Counted from the stretch's first letter, positions 9,108-18,557 are shown. The stretch: DNA of 64,000 nt from Hydrogenophaga sp. (GCF_026125785.1 NZ_JAHCKL010000003.1:62001-126000); one strand, 5' to 3'. The notes: generated from the letters alone by a model not told the origin. A program made the numbers and translations.

Positions 9108-10217
9108 TCACACGCTGCCTTGCACGCCTTCCACCAGGTAGTTCATCTTCTCCAGTTCCAGGTCTGTCTGCTTGAACACCTTGCCGGCCGCGATGACCGT
9201 GCCGCCCTTGTTGTCCTTGAGCGGGCCCTTGAAGATGTCGAAGCTGCCGGCCAGCATCTGCGCCTTGACGCCGTCGGCCTGCTTCTTCGCCGCGTCGGTC
9301 ACCGCCGGGCCGTAGGCCGAGGGCTTCACGAAGCCCTCCTTGAGGCCGCCGCGCACGAAGTTGGGGTGGGGCTTGCCGCTGCGCGCGGCTTCCAGGAAGG
9401 CGGTGTAGGCGGTGAGCCAGTTCCATTCGGCGCCGGTCAGGTAGGCCTGCGGTGCGAGCTTGGCCTGGCTGGCGTGGTAGCCGCAGACCATCTTGCCGCG
9501 CTTGGCGGCGGTCTCGACGATGACCTTGGGGCCGTCCACGTGCATGGTGAACACGTCCACGCCCTGGTCGGCCAGGCTGTTGGTGGCCTCGGCTTCCTTG
9601 ACCGGCATGGACCAGTCGCCCGTGAAGATCACGCTGGTGGTGATGCCGGGCTTGACCGAGCGCGCGCCCATGGTGAAAGCGTTGATGTTGCGCAGCACCT
9701 GCGGGATCGGCTTGGCCGCGATGAAGCCGAGCTTGCCGCTCTTGCTCATGTGGCCGGCGATCACGCCGTTGAGGTACTGGCACTCGTCGATGTAGCCGAA
9801 GAAGCTGGCGGTGTTCTTGGGGTGCTTGCCCTCGGTCCACATGCCGCCGCAGTGGGCGAAGCGCGCGTCCGGGTACTTGGCCGCGACCGCCAGCATGTGC
9901 GGGTCGAAGTAGCCGAACGAAGTCGGGAACACCAGCGAGGCGCCGTCCTGCGCGATCATGCCGGTCATGCTGCGCTGGACGGCCGCGGTCTCGGGCACGT
10001 TTTCTTCTTCCACGACCTTCACGCCGGCCATCTTCTTGAGCTGTGCTGCAGCCTCGGCGTGGGCCTGGTTGTAGCCGTAGTCGTCGCGCGGGCCAACGTA
10101 GATCACACCCACCGTGATGGGCTTGGCCTGGGCGAAGGCGAATGGGCTGCTGGCGGCCGCGCCAAGGGCGGCCAGGGTCTTGAGGGAGTCGCGGCGGTTG
10201 GGCAGTGGGAAGTTCAT
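9108..10217 (-). CDS. BMP-family ABC transporter substrate-binding protein
   Basis: 369 residues. A signal region with twin arginines (NRRDSLKTLAALGAAAS, then FAFAQA) suggests export, possibly by Tat. The mature part starts KPITVGVIYVGPRDDYGYNQ and has the conserved GMIAQDGASLVFPTSFGYFD and YIDECQYLNGVIAGHMSKSG segments of the PF02608 BMP lipoprotein-like/PnrA family, usually specific for purine nucleosides and related heterocycles. It is not a lipoprotein: no lipobox cysteine is seen. It sits between AtzH and the permeases in the ureide island, so a ureide or purine breakdown product is a reasonable ligand guess. Confidence 0.9.
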   Translation of the reverse strand: MNFPLPNRRDSLKTLAALGAAASSPFAFAQAKPITVGVIYVGPRDDYGYNQAHAEAAAQLKKMAGVKVVEEENVPETAAVQRSMTGMIAQDGASLVFPTSFGYFDPHMLAVAAKYPDARFAHCGGMWTEGKHPKNTASFFGYIDECQYLNGVIAGHMSKSGKLGFIAAKPIPQVLRNINAFTMGARSVKPGITTSVIFTGDWSMPVKEAEATNSLADQGVDVFTMHVDGPKVIVETAAKRGKMVCGYHASQAKLAPQAYLTGAEWNWLTAYTAFLEAARSGKPHPNFVRGGLKEGFVKPSAYGPAVTDAAKKQADGVKAQMLAGSFDIFKGPLKDNKGGTVIAAGKVFKQTDLELEKMNYLVEGVQGSV

Positions 10218-10274
10218 GGTGAAAGCTCCAGGACAGGGTGGGGTGGGAGTGCGGGACAGGTGGTGATCGGCGGG

Positions 10275-10649
10275 TCAGGACAGCCAGCTCACGTGCGCCG
10301 AGACGACGCGCCAGCCTTCGGGCATGCGCGCCCAGGTCTGGCTCTGCCGGCCGGTGCGCTCGCTGCCGGCGCGGTGGAACTCGGTGTTGGCGGTGGCGAA
10401 ATCGCGTCCATAGGTGGTGATGACCGTGCGGCCCAGCGTGCGCGCCAGGCCGGCCGAAGGCCGCGCGGCGCGGAAGGCCTGGATCTCGCGGTAGCCGTAC
10501 AGGTTCTCGGTGGCGCCGTAGCGCAGGGTGTGGGGGCTGTCCCAGAACAGTTCGTCGAGCACGGCGACGTCGTTGGCGACAAGTGCCCGCTCATAGCGCT
10601 CGAACGCCGCCGTCACCTCGGCCAGCACGGTGGGCAGGTTGATCTCCAT
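10275..10649 (-). CDS. atzH: AtzH-like / HpxZ-like protein (DUF3225, SnoaL-like fold)
   Basis: 124 residues beginning [20 protein letters not shown]. The pattern of a helical N-terminus, then [20 protein letters not shown] and a C-terminal [18 protein letters not shown] fits the small alpha+beta-barrel AtzH/HpxZ family. Members are encoded next to AtzE/HpxY amidases in cyanuric acid and oxalurate operons. AtzH has been described as an amidase-related accessory protein; its role is not deducible from sequence. ATG 10649 overlaps the atzE stop by one base (TGATG), implying translational coupling. Confidence 0.85.
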   Translation of the reverse strand: MEINLPTVLAEVTAAFERYERALVANDVAVLDELFWDSPHTLRYGATENLYGYREIQAFRAARPSAGLARTLGRTVITTYGRDFATANTEFHRAGSERTGRQSQTWARMPEGWRVVSAHVSWLS

Positions 10650-12043
10650 CACAGGTTCACCTCCTTCACATGCGAGACGCCCGCGCGCTCCAGCGCCCAG
10701 CCTGCGCGCAGCGCGAGGTCCTCGCGCCAGGGCGCGGCGATCAGCTGTACGCCGATCGGCAGGCCGTCCATTCCCTGCGGCCACAGCGGCGCGGCGACCA
10801 CGGGGCAACCGGCAAAGGAAATCGGTTGCGTGAGCAGGCCGATGGAAGGGCGGCAGGGAAAACGCTGGCCGTTGATGTCGATCCACTCGGTGCCGATGGC
10901 GGGTGCCGCCACCGGCGTGGCCGGCGCGATCAGCACGTCCCAGTCGCGGAACAGGGCATTCACCTTGTCGCGGTAGACGCGGCGGAAACGCTGGGCGCGC
11001 ACATACCACGCAGCCGGCTGCAGCGCGCCCGCGATGAAGCGGTCCACCGAGAGCGGTTCAAAATCCGCCGCCTGCGTGCGCAGGCGCTGCAGGTGCAGGG
11101 CGCCGCCCTCACTGGCGGTGGTGATGAAGGCCGCCGCGCGGGCCTCGGCCGCATCGGGCCAGAGCGCGGTGCCTCTGGCGCCCAGGGCCGCCGCAGCCTG
11201 GGCCACCGCCAGCCGCGCGGGGGCACTGGCGAAGTCCTCGAACCAGCCTCCCAGCACGCCCACGCGCAGGCCCTGCATGCCCAGCCCCAGGGCGCGGGTG
11301 ACGGGCTGCACGGTGGTGGCCAGGCAGCCTGGGTCCAATGGGTCCGGGCCTTGCAGCGCGTCGTAGGCCAGGGCCAGGCCGGTCGGGTCGTCGGCGAAAG
11401 GGCCAAGGTGGTCGATGCTGTAGACGAAGGGGTAGCTGCCCCGGCGCGAGAGCCGGCCAAAGGTGGGCTTGAGGCCCCAGACGCCGCAGAAGGAGGAGGG
11501 CACGCGGATGGAGCCATTGGTGTCGGACCCCAGCGTGAGCGGCACCTGGCCGGCGGCCACCGCCGCGCCCGAACCGCCCGACGAGCCGCCGGCCACATGG
11601 CCCAGGCGGTGCGGGTTGTGGCAGGGGCCGTAGTGCGTGTTCTCGGTGGTGAAACCGTAGGCGTACTCGTCCATGTTGAGCGAGCCCACCAGCACCGCGC
11701 CAGCGGCCTGCAACCGCTGCACCAGGACCGCGTCGGCGGTGGCCGGCGGGTGGGCGCGGTTGACCTTGGAGCCGGCCAGCGTCACCTCGCCGGCGATGTC
11801 GAACAGGTTCTTGACGGCGAACGGAACGCCGGCCAGCGGGCCCAGCGGCTCGCCGCGCGCGCGCTGTGCATCCAGCCGCGCGGCCTGCTCGCGTGCGGCC
11901 TCGAAGCGCGTTCCGGTGAAGGCATTGATGCGCGGCTCGGTTGCCTCGATGCGGTCGATGCACGCGGCCAGCACCTCGGTGGCGCTGCGCTGGCCGCTGA
12001 GCACCGCCTGCGCGGTCTGGCTGAGGCTGGGCGGCAGGGCCAT
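10649..12043 (-). CDS. atzE: AtzE-family amidohydrolase (1-carboxybiuret hydrolase catalytic subunit)
   Basis: 464 residues of the amidase signature family. The Ser-cisSer-Lys triad is visible as Lys78 ([12 protein letters not shown]), Ser154 ([10 protein letters not shown]) and Ser178 ([13 protein letters not shown]), with the 24-residue serine spacing usual for GatA-type amidases. Together with the adjacent AtzG-like and AtzH-like genes it forms the AtzE/HpxY module. AtzE with AtzG deaminates 1-carboxybiuret to 1,3-dicarboxyurea in the s-triazine pathway; HpxY acts in oxalurate use. ATG 12043 is one base past the atzG stop. Neighbouring biuret hydrolase and allophanate hydrolase favour the carboxybiuret reading over oxalurate. 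Confidence 0.88.
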   Translation of the reverse strand: MALPPSLSQTAQAVLSGQRSATEVLAACIDRIEATEPRINAFTGTRFEAAREQAARLDAQRARGEPLGPLAGVPFAVKNLFDIAGEVTLAGSKVNRAHPPATADAVLVQRLQAAGAVLVGSLNMDEYAYGFTTENTHYGPCHNPHRLGHVAGGSSGGSGAAVAAGQVPLTLGSDTNGSIRVPSSFCGVWGLKPTFGRLSRRGSYPFVYSIDHLGPFADDPTGLALAYDALQGPDPLDPGCLATTVQPVTRALGLGMQGLRVGVLGGWFEDFASAPARLAVAQAAAALGARGTALWPDAAEARAAAFITTASEGGALHLQRLRTQAADFEPLSVDRFIAGALQPAAWYVRAQRFRRVYRDKVNALFRDWDVLIAPATPVAAPAIGTEWIDINGQRFPCRPSIGLLTQPISFAGCPVVAAPLWPQGMDGLPIGVQLIAAPWREDLALRAGWALERAGVSHVKEVNL

Positions 12044-12044
12044 G

Positions 12045-12269
12045 TCAGCGCTCCTCCTGACGGAAAGGGGCAGGCCGGTAGATCTCGGCGATCTCGTCCT
12101 CATCGCGCAGAGGAAAGGCTTCGAGCAACGCGGCCATGGCGGCGGTGCGCTGCAGGTGCGTGGCCACGCGCGCGGCCTGCGCCGCGTCCAGCAGCAGGCC
12201 TGCGGCCACGGCGGCGGCCTGCACGTAGGCCAGGGTCTGGGTTTCGTTCATGAGCGTGGCAATCGGCAT
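12045..12269 (-). CDS. atzG: AtzG-like small subunit (DUF4089)
   Basis: 74 residues, predicted all helical, in the AtzG/GatC-like family of small subunits that stabilise the AtzE amidase. Family-type features are the N-terminal AYVQAAAVAAGLLLD helix, the RVATHLQRTAAMAALLEAFP helix and the acidic DEDEIAEIYRPAPF tail. Starts at 12269 and 12251 are both possible; AGGGAC upstream favours 12269. The stop is one base before atzE begins. The Shine-Dalgarno region lies only a few bases from a repeat stem-loop (12281-12344), which could affect its translation. Confidence 0.85.
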   Translation of the reverse strand: MPIATLMNETQTLAYVQAAAVAAGLLLDAAQAARVATHLQRTAAMAALLEAFPLRDEDEIAEIYRPAPFRQEER

Positions 12270-12280
12270 GAGTCCCTACT

Positions 12281-12344
12281 TCCCGTTCGGTCTGAGCCTG
12301 TCGAAGACCCCGCGAGCACTTCGACAGGCTCAGTGCGAACGGGA
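12281..12344. repeat. Inverted pair of TTCGGGCTGAGCCTGTCGAA-type repeats before atzG
   Basis: Two 26-base arms, 12281-12306 and 12319-12344, are reverse complements with two mismatches, separated by 13 bases. Each is a copy of the same dispersed repeat found at 8.6-9.1, 21.5 and 26.3 kb. In RNA of the ureide operon it would form a long hairpin ending 11 bases upstream of the atzG start codon. The rest of the 154-base gap to the upstream ATPase gene shows only a degraded CCGAACGG fragment near 12400. Confidence 0.9.
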
Positions 12345-12423
12345 CATAGCTCCCCCAGCGAGGTAAGTGACTCACCCGGAAAAGGGCGTGATTCACCCCG
12401 AACGGTGTGTGGCAGGCCGTGTG

Positions 12424-13248
12424 TCACCGCCGCACCTCGCGCTGGAAGATCTCCAGGCTGCGCTTCTTGGCCGCGATGAAGCTGGGTTCGGACAGCGTGG
12501 CCACGGTGCGCGGGCGCGCGTCTTCGTAGGGCAGGATCTCGGCCACCTTGGTGGGCCGCTTGGTCAGCAGCAGCACCTGGTCGGCGAGGTAGACGGCTTC
12601 TTCGAGGTCGTGGGAGACCAGCATCATGGTGGTGCCGGTCTGCATGAACACCTCCTGCAGCTTCTCGCGGATGAACAGCGTCATCTCGAAGTCCAGCGCG
12701 GAGAAGGGTTCGTCCAGGAACAGCACCTCCGGGTTGGGCGCGAGCGCGCGCATGATGGACGCCGTCTGCTGCTGCCCGCCCGAGAGTTCGTAGGGGTAGC
12801 GGTTGAGGTCGAACTTGACATCGAACGAGGCCACCAGTTCGGCCATGCGGCGGTCCACCTCGGCTTTGCTGCGGCCTTCCAGCTTGAGCGGGTAGGCGAT
12901 GTTGTCGATGGTGCGCATCCACGGGAACATCGCTTCGCGGTAGTTCTGGAACACGTAGCCGATCTTGGTGTCCTTCAGGCTCTTGCCGTCGAACAGGATC
13001 TCGCCGCTGTCGATCGGGATCAGGCCCGCGATCATGTTGATCAGCGTGCTCTTGCCGCAGCCATTGGGGCCGAACACGGAGACGATCTTGTGCTTGGGAA
13101 TGTCCAGGTCGAAGTTCTCGTACAGCGGCCAGCCCGCGAAGTGCTTGGTCAAGCCCCGGATGGTGATGTGCGTGCCGGCCGGCCCGGGCTGGAACGCCGG
13201 GGCGGGCACGTCGGCGTCGAAGGACGTGGCATTCAGAACAGCGTTCAT
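12424..13248 (-). CDS. ABC transporter ATP-binding protein, NitT/TauT (SsuB-like) type
   Basis: 274 residues. Walker A GPNGCGKST, the Q-loop in YVFQNYREAMFPWM, signature LSGGQQQTASIMRAL and Walker B EVLFLDEPFSALD are all intact. The FQNYREAMFPWMRTIDNIAYPL stretch is typical of the ATPases of nitrate, taurine and pyrimidine-precursor importers. ATG 13248 overlaps the permease stop by 4 bases. It forms a complete importer with the genes at 13245-14078 and 14084-15106. Substrate is unproven; placement between AtzF and AtzGEH suggests a ureide such as biuret or triuret. Confidence 0.92.
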   Translation of the reverse strand: MNAVLNATSFDADVPAPAFQPGPAGTHITIRGLTKHFAGWPLYENFDLDIPKHKIVSVFGPNGCGKSTLINMIAGLIPIDSGEILFDGKSLKDTKIGYVFQNYREAMFPWMRTIDNIAYPLKLEGRSKAEVDRRMAELVASFDVKFDLNRYPYELSGGQQQTASIMRALAPNPEVLFLDEPFSALDFEMTLFIREKLQEVFMQTGTTMMLVSHDLEEAVYLADQVLLLTKRPTKVAEILPYEDARPRTVATLSEPSFIAAKKRSLEIFQREVRR

Positions 13249-14078
13249 CTTCCGCTCCAGTGGACGATCTTTCTTTCGATGACGAGGAACAGCACGTTGA
13301 GCGCGTAGCCCAGCGCACCGGCGGCGAGGATGGACGCGTACATGTCCTTCACGTTCATGACCTGCTGCGAGTTGATGATCCGGTTGCCCAGGCCGCTGTC
13401 GGCACCGATGAACATCTCGGCCACGATGACGATCACCAGCGCCATGGACACGGCCGATCGCAGGCCGACGAAGCTGGGCTGCAGGCTCTCCCACACCAGC
13501 ACGTCCTTGAACACCTGCCAGCGCGTGGCGCCCATCACCTTGGCGGCCATCACGCGCTGCTTGCGCGCGTTGATCACGCCGTAGGCGCTGTTGAACACCA
13601 CGATCAGCAGCGCGCCGAACGCAGCGATGGCGACCTTGTTGATGTCGGAGACGCCGAAGATCATGAGGAACAGCGGGATCAGCGCCGACGAGGGTGTGGA
13701 GCGGAAAAAGTCGATCAGGAACTCCACGCTGCGGTAGGCCTTCTCGTTGCTGCCGAGCAGCACGCCCAGCGGCATGCCGACGATGGCGGCGATCAGGAAG
13801 GCCTGCACGGTGCGCCAGACGGTGACAGCGAAGTCGGCCAGCAGCGGGCCACCGGCCAGGCCGCCGAGCAGCGCGCCCAGCGCGTCCAGCGGCGGTGGCA
13901 GCAGGATGGCCTTGATGAAGCCGGTGCGCACCGCGAGGTCCCAGATGATGAACAGCACCGCGGGGCCCACGAAGGGCAGGGCTTTGCCCCAGTCCTTCTT
14001 GCGGGGCGCGGTGCCGGCGTCCACCGAGGCGGGTGGTGCCCAGGGTTTGCCGGCGCTGCCGGACGGGTTGGCGCTCAT
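13245..14078 (-). CDS. ABC transporter permease, NitT/TauT (SsuC-like) type
   Basis: 277 residues with about six membrane segments. The EAA-loop region reads AAKVMGATRWQVFKDVLVWE, the standard contact site for the ATPase. Residues 1-35 are a soluble, proline- and serine-rich tail. Family features include the FRSTPSSALIPLFLMIFGVS stretch common to SsuC/TauC permeases. The stop overlaps the ATPase start by 4 bases and the ATG at 14078 is 5 bases after the binding-protein stop, so all three are one unit. Confidence 0.92.
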   Translation of the reverse strand: MSANPSGSAGKPWAPPASVDAGTAPRKKDWGKALPFVGPAVLFIIWDLAVRTGFIKAILLPPPLDALGALLGGLAGGPLLADFAVTVWRTVQAFLIAAIVGMPLGVLLGSNEKAYRSVEFLIDFFRSTPSSALIPLFLMIFGVSDINKVAIAAFGALLIVVFNSAYGVINARKQRVMAAKVMGATRWQVFKDVLVWESLQPSFVGLRSAVSMALVIVIVAEMFIGADSGLGNRIINSQQVMNVKDMYASILAAGALGYALNVLFLVIERKIVHWSGR

Positions 14079-14083
14079 GCCGC

Positions 14084-15106
14084 TCAGCCCTTGTAGAGCA
14101 TGGTGTCGACCACCAGGCGCGAACTGAAGATGCCCTTCTCCGAGAACAGGTCGAAGAACTTCTGGAAGTGCGCCACGTCGGCCGGCGTGAACTCGTTGTA
14201 GAGGGTGTAGGCGGCCAGGGGAACCTCGCCGGTCAGCGCGCCTTCGATGGCGGTGTAGCCCTTGAGGTACTGGCGTGCCTCGGTGGCCTTGGTGCGCACG
14301 TAGGTGACGCCCTTGGCGTAGGCGGCGATGAATTTCTTCGCCGCCTCCGGGTTCTTCTTGATGAAGTCCGAAGACAGTGCGGCCGAACCGCCGAACCAGG
14401 GCGCCATCGGGTCGCCCAGCACGTAGCGCGCGATCACACCGGCTTCCAGCACCTTGGTGGTGCCGTTCATGCGGCCGATGGTGCCCGTGGGCTCCAGCGT
14501 GTAGGCGCCATCGACCTGGCCGGCCGCGAGCGCGGCCACGTGCTGACCGATCGGCAGCTCCACCACCGTGGCGCCGGTGGCGCCGCCGCGCTCCAGCACG
14601 GTCTTGGCCAAGGTCACGTTCTGGATGCCGGGGCCGGAAGCGATGCGCTTGCCCTTGAGGTCGGCCATCACCTTGGCCGGGCTGGCCACCGGCACGATGA
14701 CTTCGTCCAGCACGTTCTTCGCGTTGCTGGGGTTGGAGCAGAAGATCTTGAAGGTGCCGGGCTGGGCCAGTTCGCCGATGGCGATGTTGGCCGAGCCGGT
14801 GCCGTTGGCGGTGGCGTCGGCGCGGCCGGAGAGTACGGCCTCCATCACCTGTTGCGCGCCGGCGAACTTCAAGGGCTCCACGTCCAGGCCGGCCTCCTTG
14901 AAGTAGCCCAGTTCCACCGCCGAATAGAACGGCAGGCCGGCGGCGATGGGCCAGTAGCCGACGCGGATCTTGGGGCTGCCTTGCGCGCGCAGCACGCCGG
15001 GGGCGCCCAGCAGGCCGAGCGCGGCGCCAGCAGCACCGGCCTGCAGCACGCGGCGGCGGCGCGCATCGACGGTGGGAAGCGAAAGGGCTTGGAGGTGATG
15101 GGTCAT
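14084..15106 (-). CDS. ABC transporter substrate-binding protein, NitT/TauT (NMT1/SsuA-like)
   Basis: 340 residues. The N-terminus contains RRRRVLQAGAAGAALGLLG, a twin-arginine-like export signal, followed by VLRAQG. The mature domain begins KIRVGYWPIAAGLPFYSAVE and continues ELGYFKEAGLDVEPLKFAGA, the hallmark of the NMT1/SsuA family that binds taurine, nitrate, pyrimidine precursors or ureides. It is 43 bases downstream of atzF and 5 bases before its permease gene. A GCAGGAG Shine-Dalgarno precedes ATG 15106. Confidence 0.9.
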   Translation of the reverse strand: MTHHLQALSLPTVDARRRRVLQAGAAGAALGLLGAPGVLRAQGSPKIRVGYWPIAAGLPFYSAVELGYFKEAGLDVEPLKFAGAQQVMEAVLSGRADATANGTGSANIAIGELAQPGTFKIFCSNPSNAKNVLDEVIVPVASPAKVMADLKGKRIASGPGIQNVTLAKTVLERGGATGATVVELPIGQHVAALAAGQVDGAYTLEPTGTIGRMNGTTKVLEAGVIARYVLGDPMAPWFGGSAALSSDFIKKNPEAAKKFIAAYAKGVTYVRTKATEARQYLKGYTAIEGALTGEVPLAAYTLYNEFTPADVAHFQKFFDLFSEKGIFSSRLVVDTMLYKG

Positions 15107-15149
15107 GGGGAACTCCTGCAGGTTGAAGACGAAGGGTGGGGAAGCGGGG

Positions 15150-16871
15150 TCAGGGCAGAGCCATGGCGTCGTTCACGTAGGCGCGCCAGCCGCCGTGGTG
15201 GGTGATGTCGGTGGCGCCCTCCAGCGCCAGGGGCTCGCACAGGAAGCCCTGCACGCTGCTGCCGTCGGCCAGTTGCAGCGTGCCGATGGACAGCGGGCCG
15301 GGCACCAGGGCGACGAAGCTGCCGTAGTGGGCCAACGGCATGTCCCAGACCTCGACCTCGATGCGCGCACCGACGCCGGGCGCCACGCGCAGCAGGCCCG
15401 GCTTGGGTGGCGTGGTCCGTGGCAGCGCATACAGCCGGTACTGCGGCGCCGTGTGGGTGCGGGCCACGAGCGTGGCGCCGCGTTCGGTGAGCTGGCCGTT
15501 GAGCGGCATGCCCGAGAGGTGCGCACCCACCACCGCGACCCGCACCGTGGGTGCGGCGCTGCCTTCGAGCCCGGGAATGTTCTGCGGTGCCGGCAGCGGC
15601 TGGCCGGTGGCGCCGAGGGTGAGCCCGGTGGCATGGTGGAAGCGCTGCCCCAGTTCGGCCAGTTGCCAGTCCGATCCGCAGCGCCCGATGAGCGTGATGC
15701 CGAAGGGCAGGCCGTCGGCGCGCATGCTGGCGGGCACCGACAGCGCCGCATAGTCCAGCAGGTTGACGAAGTTGGTGTACGCGCCGAGCTGGCGGTTCAG
15801 CACCACGGGATCGGCCTGCATGGCCGCGATGGTGTGGTGCGTGGGCGCGGTCGGCACCACCAGCAGGTCGATGCCGTGCCACAGCGCCTGCGCCTCCTGC
15901 GCGAGCGCGGCCAGGCGGGTCTGCGCGTGCACCAGATCACTGGCGCTGTAGTCGCGCCCGCTGGCGATGATGCTGCGCACCGGCTCGATCACGTCGTCCT
16001 CGTGCGCGTCGAAGAAGGTGCGGATGGCTTCGTGGCGCTGCGCCACCAGCGCGCTGCCATACAGCATGTCGGCGCAGGCGGCCAGGGGCGAAAAGTCCAG
16101 GGGCACCGCCTCGCCGCCCAGGTCCTGCAGGCGCAGAAGGGCGTCGCTGAAGGCGGCGCGTGCGGCCTCGTCACCGAAGAATTCAGGCTCGGCCGGCAGG
16201 CCGAAGCGAAAGCGCGCGCGCAGGGGCTGGCGGGCCATGGGCAGCGTGCGCGAGTACGGATCTTGCGGATCGTGGGCGATGGCGGCGGCCAGGACGCGGG
16301 CCGCCAGCGCGACCGTGGGCGCGAAGATGGACACGCAGTCGACGGCCTGCGCCGCAGGCACCACGCCGCGCGCGCTCAGCAGCCCGCGCGAGGGCTTGAG
16401 GCCCACGATGTTGTTCAAGCCGGCCGGCACCCGGCCCGAGCCGGCGGTGTCGGTGCCGAGGGCAAAGTCCACCTGGCCCGTGGCCACCACATAGGCCGAG
16501 CCTGAACTGGAGCCGCCCGATACGTACAGCGGATGGATCGCATTCGGCACCGCGCCGTACGGTGAGCGCGTGCCGCTCAGGCCGCAGGCGAACTGGTCCA
16601 GGTTGGTCTTGCCGGTGAGCGTCGCACCAGCATCGAGCAGGCGGCGCACCACGCTGGCGTGCGCCCCGGGCGTGTAGGCAAAGGCGGGGCAGGCCGCCGT
16701 GGTGGGCCAGCCCGCCACGTCGATGTTGTCCTTCACCGCGAAGCGCAGGCCGGCCAGCGACCCGGCCGACGCCCCGGGCAAGGGCTCGGCGGGATGGTGG
16801 ATCCAGGCCTGCGGCGCCCATGTGGCTGCGCCGGACCGGGTCTCTGAGGAGGGTTGTGTGTCTTGCACCAT
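15150..16871 (-). CDS. atzF: allophanate hydrolase
   Basis: 573 residues. The N-terminal amidase domain has the triad Lys47 ([14 protein letters not shown]), Ser121 ([11 protein letters not shown]) and Ser145 ([20 protein letters not shown]). The C-terminal domain (from about residue 450: [18 protein letters not shown] to the end) is the small allophanate hydrolase C domain, whose presence distinguishes AtzF/DUR2-type enzymes from other amidases. AtzF hydrolyses allophanate and its deamination products, releasing two ammonia and two CO2 in total. It is the first gene of the minus-strand run, so its promoter should lie in 16872-17003. ATG 16871 is preferred to ATG 16886 because a GGA lies at suitable distance. 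Confidence 0.93.
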   Translation of the reverse strand: MVQDTQPSSETRSGAATWAPQAWIHHPAEPLPGASAGSLAGLRFAVKDNIDVAGWPTTAACPAFAYTPGAHASVVRRLLDAGATLTGKTNLDQFACGLSGTRSPYGAVPNAIHPLYVSGGSSSGSAYVVATGQVDFALGTDTAGSGRVPAGLNNIVGLKPSRGLLSARGVVPAAQAVDCVSIFAPTVALAARVLAAAIAHDPQDPYSRTLPMARQPLRARFRFGLPAEPEFFGDEAARAAFSDALLRLQDLGGEAVPLDFSPLAACADMLYGSALVAQRHEAIRTFFDAHEDDVIEPVRSIIASGRDYSASDLVHAQTRLAALAQEAQALWHGIDLLVVPTAPTHHTIAAMQADPVVLNRQLGAYTNFVNLLDYAALSVPASMRADGLPFGITLIGRCGSDWQLAELGQRFHHATGLTLGATGQPLPAPQNIPGLEGSAAPTVRVAVVGAHLSGMPLNGQLTERGATLVARTHTAPQYRLYALPRTTPPKPGLLRVAPGVGARIEVEVWDMPLAHYGSFVALVPGPLSIGTLQLADGSSVQGFLCEPLALEGATDITHHGGWRAYVNDAMALP

Positions 16872-16886
16872 ATCAATGCATTCCAT

Positions 16887-16898
16887 CTTGGATACAAG
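16887..16898. promoter_or_regulatory. Candidate GntR/FCD operator at head of ureide operon
   Basis: CTTGGATACAAG is an interrupted inverted repeat (CTTG-N4-CAAG) 16 bases upstream of the atzF start, in the 132-base gap to the divergent chemoreceptor gene. FCD regulators commonly bind sites like TTGTATACAA, and this differs little from that pattern. No equally good copy was noticed in the operon's other gaps. The link to the regulator at 2809-3540 is inference. Confidence 0.4.
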
Positions 16899-17003
16899 AA
16901 CACATGCAAGATGAGTGCCAACTTTTCCACGTTGGCGAAGCGGTGGGCTCAAGCCGCCATGCGGGTGGCCGATAACCGGGCGAACAGCACAGGGAGGTTC
17001 CCC

Positions 17004-18557
17004 ATGTACCGTTTGTCCCAGACGCCCATTCGCCGCCAGCTCACGGTCCTGCTGGCCGTGGCGGCCTTCTTCCTGGTCTCGGTCGCCAGCGTCGGCGCCT
17101 GGGGCCTGGTCCGCAGCGCGAGCATCGCGAGCGCGGGCAACGACGTGAACATGCCCCGTCAGCGCGTGGGCAATGACCTGATCAAGGCCGTGAGCGCACG
17201 GGCCGTCGCGGCACGCAACCTCACGCTGGCCAGCGATCCGGCCGCGCGCGAGCAGGAGCTGGCCCACATCCAGCAGGCCCATGCCGCGACCCAGGCGGCA
17301 GTGAAAGAGCTGCAGTCGCTGACCGAGAGCGCCGATGCGCGCGAACGCGCCCTGGTGGACGCGGTGGTGGCCGCCGAGGCCGAATACGGTCCGGTGGCGT
17401 TGCGCATCACCGACGTGGCGGCCGGCGGCAACCGCCAGCAGGCGGCTGACATGATCATCGAGCTCTGCCGGCCGCTGCTGGTTCGCTTGGAGGGGGCTGT
17501 CGATGCGCTGCTCAGATACGAGGCCGCCGCCGCACAGCAGGACCACGAGAAACTGCTCGCGGGCACGCGCGGCGCCATGGTCTGGGTGGCGGCCCTGGGC
17601 CTGGGCGCCCTGGTGCTGCTGGTCTGGCTGGGCCTGGTGGTCACGCGCGGCCTGGTCCACAGCAGCCAGCACGCGCTGCGCGCGGTGGAGCAGATGGCCC
17701 AGGGCGACATGACCCTGCACCTGCAGGCCCAGGGCGACAGCGAACCGCAGCGCGTGCTGCGCTCCCTGGACCGCATGGCGGCCCGGTTGCGCGAGGTGCT
17801 GGGTTCGGTGCGCCAGGCCTCTGACCAGATCGCCACCGCCAGCAGCGAGGTGGCGCGCGGTGCCCAGGACCTCTCGGCCCGAACCGAACAGACGGCGTCC
17901 AACCTGCAGCGGACCGCCGCGAGCATGGAGCAGGTGACGTCCACCGTGCAGCAGTCCAGCGACTCGGCCCGCCAGGCCAGCCACCTGGCTGGCGAGTCCG
18001 CCGAGGTGGCCCGCCATGGTGGAGAGGTGGTGGGCCAGGTGGTGCGGACCATGGGAGAGATCCAGCGTGGCAGCCAGCGCATCGGCGAGATCATTGGCGT
18101 GATCGACGGCATCGCCTTCCAGACCAACATCCTGGCGCTCAACGCGGCGGTGGAGGCGGCGCGCGCGGGCGAGCAGGGCCGGGGCTTCGCGGTGGTGGCG
18201 GGCGAGGTGCGCAACCTGGCTCAGCGCAGCGCGCAGGCCGCACGGGAAATCAAGCAACTCATCGAAGGTGCGCACGCCCAGGTCGCCGACGGCACCCGGC
18301 TGGTCCAGGAGGCCGGCGGCACCATCACCGGCGTGGTGGACAACGCGCAGCGGGTGAGTGGCATCGTGAGCGAGATCATGGCGTCCAGCGCAGAGCAGGC
18401 CACCGGTGTCGGGCAGATCAACTCGGCGGTCGCGCAACTGGACCAGATGACTCAGCAGAACGCGGCGCTGGTGGAGCAGACCTCGGCCGCGGCGCTCAGC
18501 CTGCAGGAGCAGGCTCGCCTGCTGGCCAGCGCGGTGGCGGTGTTCCGCGTCGCCTGA
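17004..18557 (+). CDS. methyl-accepting chemotaxis protein
   Basis: 517 residues. TM1 lies at about residues 11-33 and TM2 at about 190-212. Between them is a periplasmic four-helix-bundle type sensor domain with [20 protein letters not shown] near its start. A HAMP region and coiled coil follow, with the conserved hairpin tip [20 protein letters not shown] and [20 protein letters not shown] near the middle of the signalling domain. No C-terminal CheR-docking pentapeptide is visible: it ends [11 protein letters not shown] 17004 has an AGGGAGG Shine-Dalgarno. Divergent from the ureide operon, so it could sense the same compounds, but that is speculative. Confidence 0.93.
   Translation: MYRLSQTPIRRQLTVLLAVAAFFLVSVASVGAWGLVRSASIASAGNDVNMPRQRVGNDLIKAVSARAVAARNLTLASDPAAREQELAHIQQAHAATQAAVKELQSLTESADARERALVDAVVAAEAEYGPVALRITDVAAGGNRQQAADMIIELCRPLLVRLEGAVDALLRYEAAAAQQDHEKLLAGTRGAMVWVAALGLGALVLLVWLGLVVTRGLVHSSQHALRAVEQMAQGDMTLHLQAQGDSEPQRVLRSLDRMAARLREVLGSVRQASDQIATASSEVARGAQDLSARTEQTASNLQRTAASMEQVTSTVQQSSDSARQASHLAGESAEVARHGGEVVGQVVRTMGEIQRGSQRIGEIIGVIDGIAFQTNILALNAAVEAARAGEQGRGFAVVAGEVRNLAQRSAQAAREIKQLIEGAHAQVADGTRLVQEAGGTITGVVDNAQRVSGIVSEIMASSAEQATGVGQINSAVAQLDQMTQQNAALVEQTSAAALSLQEQARLLASAVAVFRVA

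Noticed and set aside
2809-16871. Cyanuric acid hydrolase (AtzD) or urease genes in the island
   Set aside because: No open frame shows the three-fold repeat of AtzD/barbiturase or urease motifs.
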